Assembly: GCF_016185115.1 (NCBI RefSeq)
Contig: NZ_JACPOF010000015.1
Span: forward strand, 186,001-250,000
From: Polaromonas sp.
Lineage (GTDB): Bacteria > Pseudomonadota > Gammaproteobacteria > Burkholderiales > Burkholderiaceae_C
DNA length: 64,000 nt
Direction of reading: 5' to 3'
The position numbers and the translations under genes are program-made. Below are positions 1-8,628 of the stretch, in pieces (the stretch's first letter is position 1; the number at the start of each line of letters is the position of its first letter). The notes beneath the pieces are model-generated. The model was given only the letters and a program-made list of their open reading frames with translations, searched no databases and was not told the origin of the DNA.

Positions 1-232
1 CCATTTTTGAAACGGGAGTTGTGCTGAGCCCTTCAGGCCACGCCCTGAGGCTTTCAAGCAGTTCCCGGGAGGCATTGTTCAGGGCATACGCCCGAACGTC
101 TTCGCTTCTGGCTACCGGGACGGCAGGTTTGATCGTGAGGACGACCCGCAGGCGTTCGCGGGCAAGCAGCAGGGCCAGCGTGTGGCCGACCACGCCGCCG
201 CCGCGGATACAGACATCAAAGTGCTGGGACAT
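1..232 (-). CDS. UbiH/UbiF-family FAD-dependent monooxygenase, N-terminal fragment
   Basis: The minus strand is open from an ATG at 232 to the window edge, giving 77 residues that begin MSQHFDVCIRGGGVVG. The pattern VCIRGGGVVGHTLALLLAR is a Rossmann GxGxxG dinucleotide-binding motif as found at the N-terminus of ubiquinone-biosynthesis hydroxylases and related aromatic-ring FAD monooxygenases. A purine-rich GAGGA lies directly before the ATG. It is followed by a segment with the pattern SEDVRAYALNNASRELL, similar to the RxxALxxxSxxLL stretch of the UbiH/COQ6 family. The substrate cannot be named from the fragment. It is divergent from the MOSC gene, with 81 bases between the two starts. Confidence 0.7.
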   Translation of the reverse strand, partial: MSQHFDVCIRGGGVVGHTLALLLARERLRVVLTIKPAVPVARSEDVRAYALNNASRELLESLRAWPEGLSTTPVSKM

Positions 233-313
233 TCCTCATTCTAGGAGGCTGGCGCAAAATCGCGTGGCGGAGTTTTTCCTGGCCAACTGCCGTTTTCTTA
301 AAAGGACGTTTTC

Positions 314-1207
314 GTGAGCGATGTATCAAAAGAAAATTTCGACGCCGATGCGAATGCAGTCATCTCGCAGCTGTTCATCTATCCGGTCAAATCATGTGCT
401 GGCATTGAGGTGCAGGAGGCCATCCTCACGGAAACCGGCCTGGAGTTTGACCGGGCCTGGATGGTGGTGGATGGGCAGGGGGAATTCCTGACGCAACGTC
501 AGCTGCCGCGTATGGCACTCATCAGGCCGCAACTGAAAAACTACGAGATGGTGCTGCGCGCACCCGGCATGTTGGCCCTGCATGTCAACCTCAACGAGGT
601 GGAAGAACCGATGCACGCCAGGATCTGGGACGAGGAAGTCAAGGCCTACGACATGGGGGCAATCGCCGCCCAGTGGTTCACGGATTTCCTCGGTGTCACT
701 GCTCGTCTCGTGCGGTTTGACCCTGATCACAAACGGGTCAGTAGCCGCCACTGGACCGGTGGGGTTGAGGCCTTGAACCAGTTCAGCGATGGATTTCCGG
801 TATTGGTCATTAGCCAGGCATCACTGGACTTCTTGAATGAAAAACTGGTTAAGTCCGGAGCGTCGGCAGTGACCATGGAACGTTTTCGCCCCAATCTGGT
901 CCTGGGCCATTCCGGACAGGATTTGTCACCGCACGATGAGGACAGGTTAGACATGCTGGGCATTCCGACAGACCAGGGCCTGGTGCGGCTCCGGCCAGTC
1001 AAGCCCTGCCCGCGTTGCCCGATACCGAACATTGACCCGGTGACAGCTGTCCCGGGCACGGAAGTCGGGGACACGCTGCAGGCCTACAGGCAGGATGCCC
1101 GCGTGGACGGTGCCGTCACCTTCGGCATGAACGCCATCATTCTCGAGGGTCTGGAGCATGTTCTCAAGGTGGGGCAGGCTGTTGGCGCCAGTTACCGCTT
1201 TGACTAG
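314..1207 (+). CDS. MOSC domain protein with N-terminal beta-barrel (YcbX/mARC-like)
   Basis: A 297-residue protein. The GTG start at 314 is preceded by AAAGGACG at the right distance. Residues about 15-130 (ISQLFIYPVKSCAGIEV...) match the MOSC N-terminal beta-barrel, and the C-terminal half is the MOSC domain, with the conserved cysteine segment VKPCPRCPIPNIDP. In this family that region holds the molybdenum cofactor; relatives such as E. coli YcbX and mammalian mARC reduce N-hydroxylated compounds. Unlike YcbX there is no C-terminal 2Fe-2S ferredoxin domain, so electrons must come from a separate partner. The reaction itself is inferred from the family only. Confidence 0.85.
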   Translation: MSDVSKENFDADANAVISQLFIYPVKSCAGIEVQEAILTETGLEFDRAWMVVDGQGEFLTQRQLPRMALIRPQLKNYEMVLRAPGMLALHVNLNEVEEPMHARIWDEEVKAYDMGAIAAQWFTDFLGVTARLVRFDPDHKRVSSRHWTGGVEALNQFSDGFPVLVISQASLDFLNEKLVKSGASAVTMERFRPNLVLGHSGQDLSPHDEDRLDMLGIPTDQGLVRLRPVKPCPRCPIPNIDPVTAVPGTEVGDTLQAYRQDARVDGAVTFGMNAIILEGLEHVLKVGQAVGASYRFD

Positions 1208-1242
1208 GGCATGAAAAGGGGGCTATGGTGGCCAGCCCCTCC

Positions 1243-3027
1243 TCAGGCTCTGGATGGCTCCATCAGGGCAGCGTCATCCGGGGTTTCTTCGCCGGACATG
1301 AGCGGCATCGGTTTGGTCATTTCGGGTTCGAGAAAACGAATCGGCCGCCGGCTTCGTGGGCCCATTTGCTGAACAAGGTCCGCCAGCGCCTGGCCAATCT
1401 CGGTGTCGCTGCCCTGACGCTCATTGAGCAAGACGGCAGCTATATGAAATTGCAGCACGATTTCAGGCTTGAGGCCCTTGAGCGGCATCAGTCCTGCTGC
1501 AATCAGCCGGGCTGCCAGTTCGGTCACTGGGCCACGGGTTGAAACACCTTCGAGAACCAGGCCGAACCTTGCCTCGTCCACGCGCCCTACGGTGTCTACA
1601 TCGCGCAGGATACGGCGAAGTTTGATGACGCTGCGCAGAAGACTCTGTTCTGCCACTGCCGTACCCCAGGTCTTCTTGATGTACTTGTAGTTCACAAGCT
1701 CGATGTAAACCACCGCTGCGTCTTCGCGGTGCCGTCTTGCCCGCGCCACAATCTGCTTGAAGCGGTCCTGGAAAATGTGGGGGGTCAGCAGGCCCGTGAG
1801 TGCATCCTGGCTGACAAGGGCCTGTGCCCGTGCCTCTACGCTGTGCCGTTCCCTCGACCGCATGTTGAGGGCAATCAGAAGAAGCGGCATTTCGAAAATC
1901 AACCCGATCATCAAGCCATAGCGTGACAGCCAGGTCGTCGGCATGAAGCCGACGACATTGACGAGCAGTAGCAGCGTAGCGACTGCCATGGGCGTAAAGG
2001 CTGCGAGTGTCCACAGCCCTATCACGTCATTGCGTTTCCAGGTCGTCCAGGCTCGGGCCAGTCCAATCACCACGACCAGGCTTAAATAGCTTGCAACCAT
2101 GGGAACGCCAATATGGCGTTCCAGCACGGCGTAGGCCAGCGCGAGCGGGAGCGACGCAACGCCTGCGAGGTGGCCGGCATGCTCAAACCAGCGGTGCCGC
2201 AAGCCAAGCCCACAGAGATGGTGTATGACCAGCAGGGCCGCACCACCGGCAAGTATGCCCAGGACGCCCGGTGCAAGGTCATTCCAGCCATCGGCGTTGG
2301 GCCAGAGCAAATGTCCTGCAACGCCGGTCCAGGCCGCCATGACCAGTGTCAATATGGATGCGTAGAGTGCATACCAGCCATAAGCGCGGTCCCGGTAAAT
2401 GCGGCTTTGCACGATGCAGGCCACGACAAGCAGAAGCAGGGCCCCGGACACCAGCCCGGCCACCAGGTATTCGAATTGCAGGCGCTGGCTTTGGCTGATT
2501 TGGGTACTTGCACTGACCGGCACGCTCATGCTTGTGACGTTCTGGATGCGTACATAGACATCGTGTACGCCGGAGTCAGGCAAGCGCAACTGGAACTGGG
2601 CATAGCGACCTGGCACTGGCCAGGTGGCTACGGCTAAGGTATCGCCGGCAGTGAGGCTGTTCCAGTTTCCTGCAGCAGTGCTCTGGTAGACCGTGACCCT
2701 GTCCAGCAAAGGTTGTGGAAATGCCAGCACCCACTCCTGCTGCGATGTCTCGGCCTTGGAAAAGCGGTAGTGCTGCCAGAGCACGCCTTCCCTTCCCAGG
2801 GCATAGACCTGGCCAGCTCTGGATGGAGTGAACAGGGCTTTGCGCGAGGCTGCTGCAATCAGGTCAGTGCCAGCTTTGCCTTCGACATCTATCCATGAAT
2901 TGCTGGCGCCGCTGACGTCTATCATGGGTGTCTGGTCGGTCAGCGTGGTGACAGGTTGTGCATGGGTCGCGACGCAGAACAGCAGGGGCAGACAGGCTGC
3001 CAGAAACGAAGTAAATCGGCCGTGCAA
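1243..3027 (-). CDS. 7TMR-DISM membrane protein with degenerate GGDEF domain
   Basis: About 594 residues from the TTG at 3027, chosen because it yields a compact signal peptide ending CVATHAQP and has AAGG just upstream; an ATG at 3105 in the same frame would add 26 residues and overlaps the ychF start codon. After the signal peptide comes an extracytoplasmic sensing region (DISMED2-like, to about residue 170), then several hydrophobic helices (about 185-400), then a GGDEF-like domain opening with SQDALTGLLTPHIFQDRF. The signature position reads GRVDEARFGLVLEG, that is DEARF in place of GGDEF, so diguanylate cyclase activity is unlikely. The C-terminus is proline and acid rich. It is probably a signalling protein that binds rather than makes cyclic di-GMP, or is enzymatically silent. 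Confidence 0.75.
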   Translation of the reverse strand: MHGRFTSFLAACLPLLFCVATHAQPVTTLTDQTPMIDVSGASNSWIDVEGKAGTDLIAAASRKALFTPSRAGQVYALGREGVLWQHYRFSKAETSQQEWVLAFPQPLLDRVTVYQSTAAGNWNSLTAGDTLAVATWPVPGRYAQFQLRLPDSGVHDVYVRIQNVTSMSVPVSASTQISQSQRLQFEYLVAGLVSGALLLLVVACIVQSRIYRDRAYGWYALYASILTLVMAAWTGVAGHLLWPNADGWNDLAPGVLGILAGGAALLVIHHLCGLGLRHRWFEHAGHLAGVASLPLALAYAVLERHIGVPMVASYLSLVVVIGLARAWTTWKRNDVIGLWTLAAFTPMAVATLLLLVNVVGFMPTTWLSRYGLMIGLIFEMPLLLIALNMRSRERHSVEARAQALVSQDALTGLLTPHIFQDRFKQIVARARRHREDAAVVYIELVNYKYIKKTWGTAVAEQSLLRSVIKLRRILRDVDTVGRVDEARFGLVLEGVSTRGPVTELAARLIAAGLMPLKGLKPEIVLQFHIAAVLLNERQGSDTEIGQALADLVQQMGPRSRRPIRFLEPEMTKPMPLMSGEETPDDAALMEPSRA

Positions 3028-3103
3028 TGACCTTGCCTCGCGCAGGAATACGGGCCGGAAGTCGTATCGAATACACTTTGCAACCTGTTTTTGAAGGTTT
3101 GTC

Positions 3104-4195
3104 ATGAGTTTGAAGTGCGGCATTGTAGGCTTGCCTAACGTCGGTAAATCCACCCTGTTCAATGCGTTGACCAAGGCCGGGATTGCTGCCGAAAATTATC
3201 CTTTTTGTACTATCGAGCCGAACGTGGGCGTGGTGGAATTGCCCGATGCGAGATTGGCGCAATTGGCGGAAATCGTCAAGCCCGAACGTATCGTTCCCGC
3301 CATAGTTGAATTTGTTGATATCGCAGGGCTGGTTGCGGGTGCCAGCACGGGCGAAGGTCTGGGCAACAAATTTCTTGCCCATATCCGGGAGACCGACGCC
3401 ACCGTCAATGTGGTCCGCTGCTTTGAAGATGACAACGTGATTCATGTGGCCGGCAAGGTGGACCCCATCTCCGACATTGAAGTAATCCAGACCGAGTTGT
3501 GTCTGGCTGACCTCGCGGCTGTCGAGAAGGCTTTGCATCGCGTCACGAAGACTGCCCGCTCGGGCGACAAGGAGTCTGTCAAGCTGGTCGCCATACTTGA
3601 GAAGTGCCAGGCTGCCCTCAACGATACGAAGCCGGTTCGAACCATCGATTTCAGCAAGGAAGAGCGCCCGCTCGTGAACCAGTTCTTCCTCATTACGGCA
3701 AAGCCTGCCATGTTCGTGGCCAATGTTGCCGAAGATGGGTTCGAGAACAATCCTTTCCTTGATCGCCTCAAGGCTTACGCTGCTGCGCAGCATGCGCCTG
3801 TGGTTGCCATTTGCGCCAAGATGGAAGCCGAGATGGCGGATATGGACGAAGAGGACAAAAAAATGTTTCTCGCGGAGATCGGTCAGGAAGAGCCCGGACT
3901 CAATCGCCTCATCATGGCGGCCTACAAGCTGCTTGGCCTGCAAACCTATTTCACCGCTGGCGTGAAAGAGGTCAGGGCATGGACCATTCATGTCGGTGAT
4001 ACGGGGCCTCAGGCCGCTGGCGTGATCCATACGGATTTCGAGAAGGGCTACATCCGGGCCCAGACGATTGCCTTTGACGACTACATCTCTTTCAGGGGCG
4101 AGCAGGGTGCCAAGGATGCCGGCAAGATGCGTAGCGAAGGCAAGGAATACGTCGTCAAGGATGGTGACGTCATGAACTTCCTGTTTAGCAGCTAG
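3104..4195 (+). CDS. ychF: Redox-regulated ATPase YchF (Obg-type P-loop protein)
   Basis: A 363-residue protein, the usual length for YchF/OLA1. P-loop GLPNVGKST at residues 8-16, switch region [19 protein letters not shown], and ICAKMEAEM at the base-recognition position, where a normal GTPase would have NKxD; this change explains the ATP preference of the family. The C-terminal TGS domain ([18 protein letters not shown]) is complete. YchF binds ribosomes and is linked to stress and redox responses. The gene starts divergently from the 7TMR-DISM gene, and its stop is followed at once by a copy of the dispersed GC-rich repeat. Confidence 0.97.
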   Translation: MSLKCGIVGLPNVGKSTLFNALTKAGIAAENYPFCTIEPNVGVVELPDARLAQLAEIVKPERIVPAIVEFVDIAGLVAGASTGEGLGNKFLAHIRETDATVNVVRCFEDDNVIHVAGKVDPISDIEVIQTELCLADLAAVEKALHRVTKTARSGDKESVKLVAILEKCQAALNDTKPVRTIDFSKEERPLVNQFFLITAKPAMFVANVAEDGFENNPFLDRLKAYAAAQHAPVVAICAKMEAEMADMDEEDKKMFLAEIGQEEPGLNRLIMAAYKLLGLQTYFTAGVKEVRAWTIHVGDTGPQAAGVIHTDFEKGYIRAQTIAFDDYISFRGEQGAKDAGKMRSEGKEYVVKDGDVMNFLFSS

Positions 4196-4202
4196 CCATG
4201 TA

Positions 4203-4300
4203 CACCCCTGCCTGTGCTCACCGTGTGTAGCCCATTCTGCCCTTGCAGGGGACGCCGCTGGCGGCCCGGCAAAGCCGGTTCCGCGGCGGCTTGGGCTTGG
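4203..4300 (+). repeat. Dispersed GC-rich post-stop repeat, copy A (diverged)
   Basis: Begins 8 bases after the ychF stop codon. It contains CTTGCAGGGG and the well-conserved part GCGGCCCGGCAAAGCCGG followed by TTCCGCGGC, matching copy B at 25332-25430 (GCGGCCCGGCGAAGCCGG). The left half is more diverged but keeps the same order of blocks. CCGGCAAAGCCGG can form a short hairpin. No transposase is linked to it. Confidence 0.6.
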
Positions 4301-4323
4301 CGCAATCGGGCAACACAGACGCC

Positions 4324-5028
4324 ATGACAGAGCCGGTGCGCCTCGCCAAACGACTTGCGGAAATGCTCCGGTGCTCTCGTCGCGAGGCCGAGCAATACAT
4401 TGAGGGCGGCTGGGTTACGGTTGATGGCGTGGTTGTGGAAGAGCCGCAGTTTCGCGTTGCAGCGCAATTGATCGAAGTGGCAAAGGATGCCAGTCTTCTG
4501 GCACCGGCATCGGTGACCATTCTGTTGCACAAGCCGGCAGGTCACGAGGCGGATTTGTCACTGGCCACGCACTCGCCTGAAGACCGCTCAGGCATCAAGC
4601 AACTCAAAAAACACTTCAGTGCCGCCGAACTGGTAAGCCCGCTGGCCATCCCCGCCAGCGGACTGGTGGTTTTCACGGACGACTGGCGTGTTGCGCGCAA
4701 GCTGCGTGAAGACGCTGCAGTAATGGAGCATGAGGTGATTGTCGATGTCAGTGGTGACATGAAACCCGGTGGGCTTGAACGGCTGAACCGGGTCGATCAC
4801 GGCTTCACTTTCAATGGCGTATTGCTTCCGCCGGCAAAAGTCAGCTGGCAAAACGAAACCCGTCTGCGCTTTGCGCTCAAGGGTGAGCGTCCAGGTCAGA
4901 TTGCATATTTCTGCGAAAGCGTTGGATTGCGCGTTGAAGCCATGAAACGTATACGGGTAGGCCGCGTGCCCATGAGCAGCCTGGCGATCGGGCACTGGCG
5001 TTATCTGTTGCCTCAAGAGCGTTTTTAA
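4324..5028 (+). CDS. RsuA/RluB-like pseudouridine synthase homologue lacking the catalytic aspartate
   Basis: A 234-residue protein from the ATG at 4324. Residues 5-60 form an S4 RNA-binding domain (VRLAKRLAEMLRCSRREAEQ). The remainder follows the RsuA/RluB/RluF fold, including a VTILLHKPAG segment. At the catalytic motif, where family members have RLDxxTxGLLL, this protein reads PLAIPASGLVVFTDD: the aspartate column is alanine and the arginine column is proline. The C-terminal part (GLRVEAMKRIRVGRV) still matches the family. It is therefore probably an RNA-binding protein derived from a pseudouridine synthase rather than an active enzyme. No strong Shine-Dalgarno sequence is visible. It follows ychF across repeat copy A. 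Confidence 0.8.
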   Translation: MTEPVRLAKRLAEMLRCSRREAEQYIEGGWVTVDGVVVEEPQFRVAAQLIEVAKDASLLAPASVTILLHKPAGHEADLSLATHSPEDRSGIKQLKKHFSAAELVSPLAIPASGLVVFTDDWRVARKLREDAAVMEHEVIVDVSGDMKPGGLERLNRVDHGFTFNGVLLPPAKVSWQNETRLRFALKGERPGQIAYFCESVGLRVEAMKRIRVGRVPMSSLAIGHWRYLLPQERF

Positions 5029-5030
5029 GC

Positions 5031-5525
5031 TCAGGCCCCGAACAACCTGCCTGCCGTGCCCGGAAAGGCCCAGATGAGGCTGCCGGTCATCAGGAAATAA
5101 CGAAGGAATTTGCCGATCGCCATATAAGCCAGGCAAGGCCAGAAGGAAAACCTTAGCCAGCCGGCGACTGCGCACAGCGGGTCACCCACCACGGGCAACC
5201 AGGCGAGCAGGCAAGCCTTGGGGCCCAGCTTTTCAAGCCATCGCACCGCCCGCCCATGGTGAGATGAGTGTTGATATTTGTCGACGGCTTTGTGCGCTCC
5301 ATAACCTATCCACCAATCGAGCGCGCCGCCCAGCGTATTGCCGGTTGTCGCTACCAGTACGGCAGGCCAGAACATCGCGGGATTGATTTTCACCAGCCCG
5401 AACACCACTGGTTCAGAGCCCAGTGGCAACAAGGTCGCGGATATGAATGACACGACAAACACCGTGCTCAAGCCGTACTCAGGCAGCGCCAGCAGGTCTA
5501 TCAGGTGTTGTATCCAGGCTTCCAT
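5031..5525 (-). CDS. YqaA-family (DedA/VTT-like) inner membrane protein
   Basis: A 164-residue multi-helix membrane protein. The segments LSTVFVVSFISATLLPLGSE, FWPAVLVATTGNTLGGALDW and the C-terminal FSFWPCLAYMAIGKFLRYFL are typical of YqaA, a short relative of DedA proteins, which are implicated in lipid flipping and membrane homeostasis. The motif GNTLGGALDWWIG and the pairing of charged and proline residues in PLGSEPVV support this. It is convergent with the preceding gene (2 bases apart) and divergent from dusB. Function is by family only. Confidence 0.8.
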   Translation of the reverse strand: MEAWIQHLIDLLALPEYGLSTVFVVSFISATLLPLGSEPVVFGLVKINPAMFWPAVLVATTGNTLGGALDWWIGYGAHKAVDKYQHSSHHGRAVRWLEKLGPKACLLAWLPVVGDPLCAVAGWLRFSFWPCLAYMAIGKFLRYFLMTGSLIWAFPGTAGRLFGA

Positions 5526-5673
5526 TCGTTTTCAAGTATAGGCAGGTGGTCAACGCGAGCTGTCAGGAAGATACCTGCAACCAGGTGGGTAACTGACTCT
5601 CGGATTTCAATTGCTGAAATTTTAGGCAGCTACAATCATGCCTTCTTTTTGAGCAAAGCCTTCCCTGACCCAC

Positions 5674-6741
5674 ATGAAAATCGGCACTTACGCCCTGGCA
5701 AACAATGTGTTTGTCGCGCCCATGGCCGGCGTGACGGACAGGCCTTTCCGGATGTTGTGCAAGGCGCTTGGTGCTGGTTACGCCGTTAGTGAAATGGTGA
5801 CATCCCGTCGTGACCTGTGGGATACGCTCAAGACTTCGCGCCGTGCCAACCACGAAGGAGAGGCGGAACCGATTGCCGTGCAGATAGCGGGCACCGATGC
5901 ACGGATGATGGCAGATGCAGCCGCCTACAACATTGATCGAGGCGCACAGATCGTTGATATCAACATGGGATGCCCGGCCAAGAAGGTCTGCAACAAATGG
6001 GCCGGATCGGCGCTGATGCAGGATGAGACGTTGGCATTGCAGATTGTCGAAGCAGTGGTTGCTGTCTGTTCGCCGCGGAACGTGCCCGTCACACTCAAAA
6101 TGCGGACCGGTTGGGCGCAGGAACATAAAAATGCTGTGGTGATTGCGCGTGCAGCGGAGGGTGCGGGCGTGCAGATGGTGACTGTGCATGGCCGTACCCG
6201 GGAGCAGGGCTACAAGGGCTTTGCTGAATATGACACGATTGCCGAGGTAAAGACCTGGCTGCGTATTCCGGTGGTGGCCAATGGTGATATCGACAGCCCT
6301 GAAAAAGTTCGCGACGTGTTGGCTTACACCGGGGCCGATGCCGTGATGCTGGGCCGCGTGGCGCAAGGTCGTCCCTGGATATTTCGCGAGGTGACGCATT
6401 TCATGGCCACTGGCACGCACCTTGCACCCCCATTGGTGGTTGAGGTGAAGCGTTTGCTGGTTGATCATTTGCTGGATCACTATTCGCTTTATGGTGCATT
6501 TACGGGCGTACGCAGCGCGCGCAAACATATCGGCTGGTATGTCAAGAGCCTGCCCGGTGGCGAGGCCTTCCGTGCGGCCATGAATCTGCTGGAGGATGCC
6601 GATGCCCAACTATTGGCCGTGGCTGCTTTTTTTGACAGCCTGGGGGGGCAGATGGACCGGATTCCGCTGGCGGGGAATGAACGTGCCGGACTGGTGCCTG
6701 GACTGAAACAATATGAAAATATCGAGGAATCCGCTGCATGA
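5674..6741 (+). CDS. dusB: tRNA-dihydrouridine synthase B
   Basis: A 355-residue FMN-dependent TIM-barrel enzyme that reduces uridine to dihydrouridine in the tRNA D-loop. The start region ANNVFVAPMAGVTDRPFRML is diagnostic, and the catalytic cysteine lies in VDINMGCPAKKVCNKWAG. FMN-phosphate contacts are seen in VVANGDIDSPEKV and GADAVMLGRVAQGRPW. A -10-like TACAAT is at 5631-5636. The stop overlaps the fis start (ATGA), the same dusB-fis operon arrangement as in gammaproteobacteria. Confidence 0.96.
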   Translation: MKIGTYALANNVFVAPMAGVTDRPFRMLCKALGAGYAVSEMVTSRRDLWDTLKTSRRANHEGEAEPIAVQIAGTDARMMADAAAYNIDRGAQIVDINMGCPAKKVCNKWAGSALMQDETLALQIVEAVVAVCSPRNVPVTLKMRTGWAQEHKNAVVIARAAEGAGVQMVTVHGRTREQGYKGFAEYDTIAEVKTWLRIPVVANGDIDSPEKVRDVLAYTGADAVMLGRVAQGRPWIFREVTHFMATGTHLAPPLVVEVKRLLVDHLLDHYSLYGAFTGVRSARKHIGWYVKSLPGGEAFRAAMNLLEDADAQLLAVAAFFDSLGGQMDRIPLAGNERAGLVPGLKQYENIEESAA

Positions 6742-6974
6742 GCAAAAAACAGATCGAAGACTGCGTACGTAGCAGTCTTGAAGGCTACTTCAGGGATTTG
6801 CGCGGCACCGAGCCAGATGGCATGTACGACATGATGGTGCGAGTGGTTGAAAAGCCGTTGCTGGAGGTTGTGATGCAGCACGCCGACCAGAATCAATCGC
6901 GCGCTGCCGAGTGGCTGGGACTCAACCGCAATACCCTGCGCAAAAAACTTCTTGATCACAAACTGATCAGGTAA
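6738..6974 (+). CDS. fis: Fis family DNA-bending nucleoid protein
   Basis: 78 residues, shorter than E. coli Fis (98) as is usual in betaproteobacteria. The C-terminal helix-turn-helix QSRAAEWLGLNRNTLRKKL is complete. The N-terminal beta-hairpin arms found in enterobacterial Fis are reduced. It overlaps the end of dusB by 4 bases and should be co-transcribed with it. Fis bends DNA and influences growth-phase transcription and recombination. Confidence 0.93.
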   Translation: MSKKQIEDCVRSSLEGYFRDLRGTEPDGMYDMMVRVVEKPLLEVVMQHADQNQSRAAEWLGLNRNTLRKKLLDHKLIR

Positions 6975-7022
6975 GCCCACCAGCACCCGCCTGTTTTTTC
7001 AACATAACCAGACAACAATTAA

Positions 7023-8594
7023 ATGAACGCCCTGATTTCCGTTTCCGACAAGACCGGCATCCTTGAATTTGCACAGGCCCTGCATTCACTGGGCATCAGG
7101 CTTCTGTCCACAGGCGGCACCGCCAAATTGCTGGGTGATGCAGGTTTGCCAGTCACCGAGGTTGCAGACCATACCGGGTTCCCCGAAATGCTCGATGGCC
7201 GTGTGAAAACCCTGCACCCCAAGGTCCACGGCGGCCTCCTCGCGCGACGCGATCTGCCCGCCCACATGGCATCCATCAAGGAGCACGGGATAGACACCAT
7301 AGACCTGCTGGTTGTGAATCTCTACCCTTTTGAGGCGACTGTGGCCAAACCAGGTTGCTCCCTCGAAGACGCTATTGAAAACATTGACATCGGCGGCCCT
7401 GCGATGGTCCGGTCGGCGGCCAAGAACTGGAGGGATGTAGGTGTATTGACCGACTCGTCGCAGTATGCGGGTGTGCTAGAAGAGTTGAAAGCGGACGGTA
7501 AACTGGCTGATAAAACAAAATTTGCGCTGTCCGTCGCTGCCTTCAACCGTATCAGCCAATATGACGGAGCCATCAGCGACTATTTGTCCGGCATTCAGGA
7601 TGACGGAACGCACAGCATGTTTCCAGGCCAGGCCAACGGCCGATTCATCAAGGTGCAGGAACTGCGTTACGGCGAGAACGCCCATCAGCAGGCGGCACTA
7701 TATCGTGATCTCCACCCTGCGCCCGGTTCGCTCGTCACTGCAAAGCAGTTGCAGGGCAAGGAGCTGTCATATAACAACATTGCGGATGCAGATGCCGCAT
7801 GGGAGTGCGTAAAGAGTTTCACTGAGGCGGCCTGTGTGATTGTCAAACACGCGAATCCGTGCGGTGTGGCCATCGGCGCCGATGCTCTTGATGCCTACAG
7901 CAAGGCGTTCAAGACAGACCCAACCTCGGCTTTCGGGGGCATCATTGCCCTGAATTGCACGCTGGATGAAACTGCCGCCCTGCAGATTTCAAAGCAGTTT
8001 GTCGAAGTATTGATGGCGCCAGCCTTCACACCGCAGGCGCTGGAAGTGTTCAAGACCAAGGTCAATGTGCGCATCCTCCAGATTGATTTGCCTCCAGGCG
8101 GAGACACCGCATGGAAACAGGGCCGCAATTTGATGGATGTGAAGCGGGTCGGCTCGGGCTTGCTGATGCAGACCGCCGATAACCACGAGCTTGCGCTGGC
8201 TGACCTGAAAGTTGTGAGTAAATTGCAGCCGACGCCTGCGCAGCTGCAGGACCTGCTGTTTGCCTGGAAGGTTGCCAAGTACGTGAAATCCAATGCCATT
8301 GTTTTCTGCTCCGCAGGCATGACGCTTGGTGTGGGCGCAGGCCAGATGAGCCGGATCGATTCAGCGCGCATTGCATCGATCAAGGCGGCCAATGCAGGGC
8401 TGGAACTGCAGGGCTCGGCGGTCGCGAGCGATGCGTTTTTTCCCTTCCGTGACGGGCTGGACGTTGTTGTCGACGCAGGCGCTACCTGCGTGATCCAGCC
8501 AGGTGGCTCAATGCGTGATGACGAGGTGATCGCTGCAGCCAACGAGCGGGGCGTCGTCATGGTGCTGTCGGGCGTCAGGCATTTCAGGCATTGA
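7023..8594 (+). CDS. purH: Bifunctional AICAR transformylase / IMP cyclohydrolase
   Basis: A 523-residue enzyme for the last two steps of purine synthesis. The N-terminal IMP cyclohydrolase (MGS-like) domain begins with [15 protein letters not shown] and carries [11 protein letters not shown] and [15 protein letters not shown]. The C-terminal transformylase domain has the lysine-histidine pair in [11 protein letters not shown] and the segment [10 protein letters not shown]. Full length with no lesion. It starts 48 bases after fis and could be read from the dusB-fis promoter or its own. Confidence 0.97.
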   Translation: MNALISVSDKTGILEFAQALHSLGIRLLSTGGTAKLLGDAGLPVTEVADHTGFPEMLDGRVKTLHPKVHGGLLARRDLPAHMASIKEHGIDTIDLLVVNLYPFEATVAKPGCSLEDAIENIDIGGPAMVRSAAKNWRDVGVLTDSSQYAGVLEELKADGKLADKTKFALSVAAFNRISQYDGAISDYLSGIQDDGTHSMFPGQANGRFIKVQELRYGENAHQQAALYRDLHPAPGSLVTAKQLQGKELSYNNIADADAAWECVKSFTEAACVIVKHANPCGVAIGADALDAYSKAFKTDPTSAFGGIIALNCTLDETAALQISKQFVEVLMAPAFTPQALEVFKTKVNVRILQIDLPPGGDTAWKQGRNLMDVKRVGSGLLMQTADNHELALADLKVVSKLQPTPAQLQDLLFAWKVAKYVKSNAIVFCSAGMTLGVGAGQMSRIDSARIASIKAANAGLELQGSAVASDAFFPFRDGLDVVVDAGATCVIQPGGSMRDDEVIAAANERGVVMVLSGVRHFRH

Positions 8595-8628
8595 ATCGCC
8601 CGAACAAGCCTGCGCGCGAATCGGTCGA

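Noticed and set aside
21..317. 98-codon plus-strand frame at the left edge
   Set aside because: Antisense to the UbiH-like flavoprotein fragment, which carries a clear dinucleotide-binding motif.
2864..4030. 388-codon open frame antisense to ychF
   Set aside because: ychF on the plus strand is a full, conserved protein; the antisense reading has no recognisable motifs and is a high-GC shadow.
5563..6609. 348-codon open frame antisense to dusB
   Set aside because: Cys/His-rich nonsense composition opposite a complete conserved enzyme.
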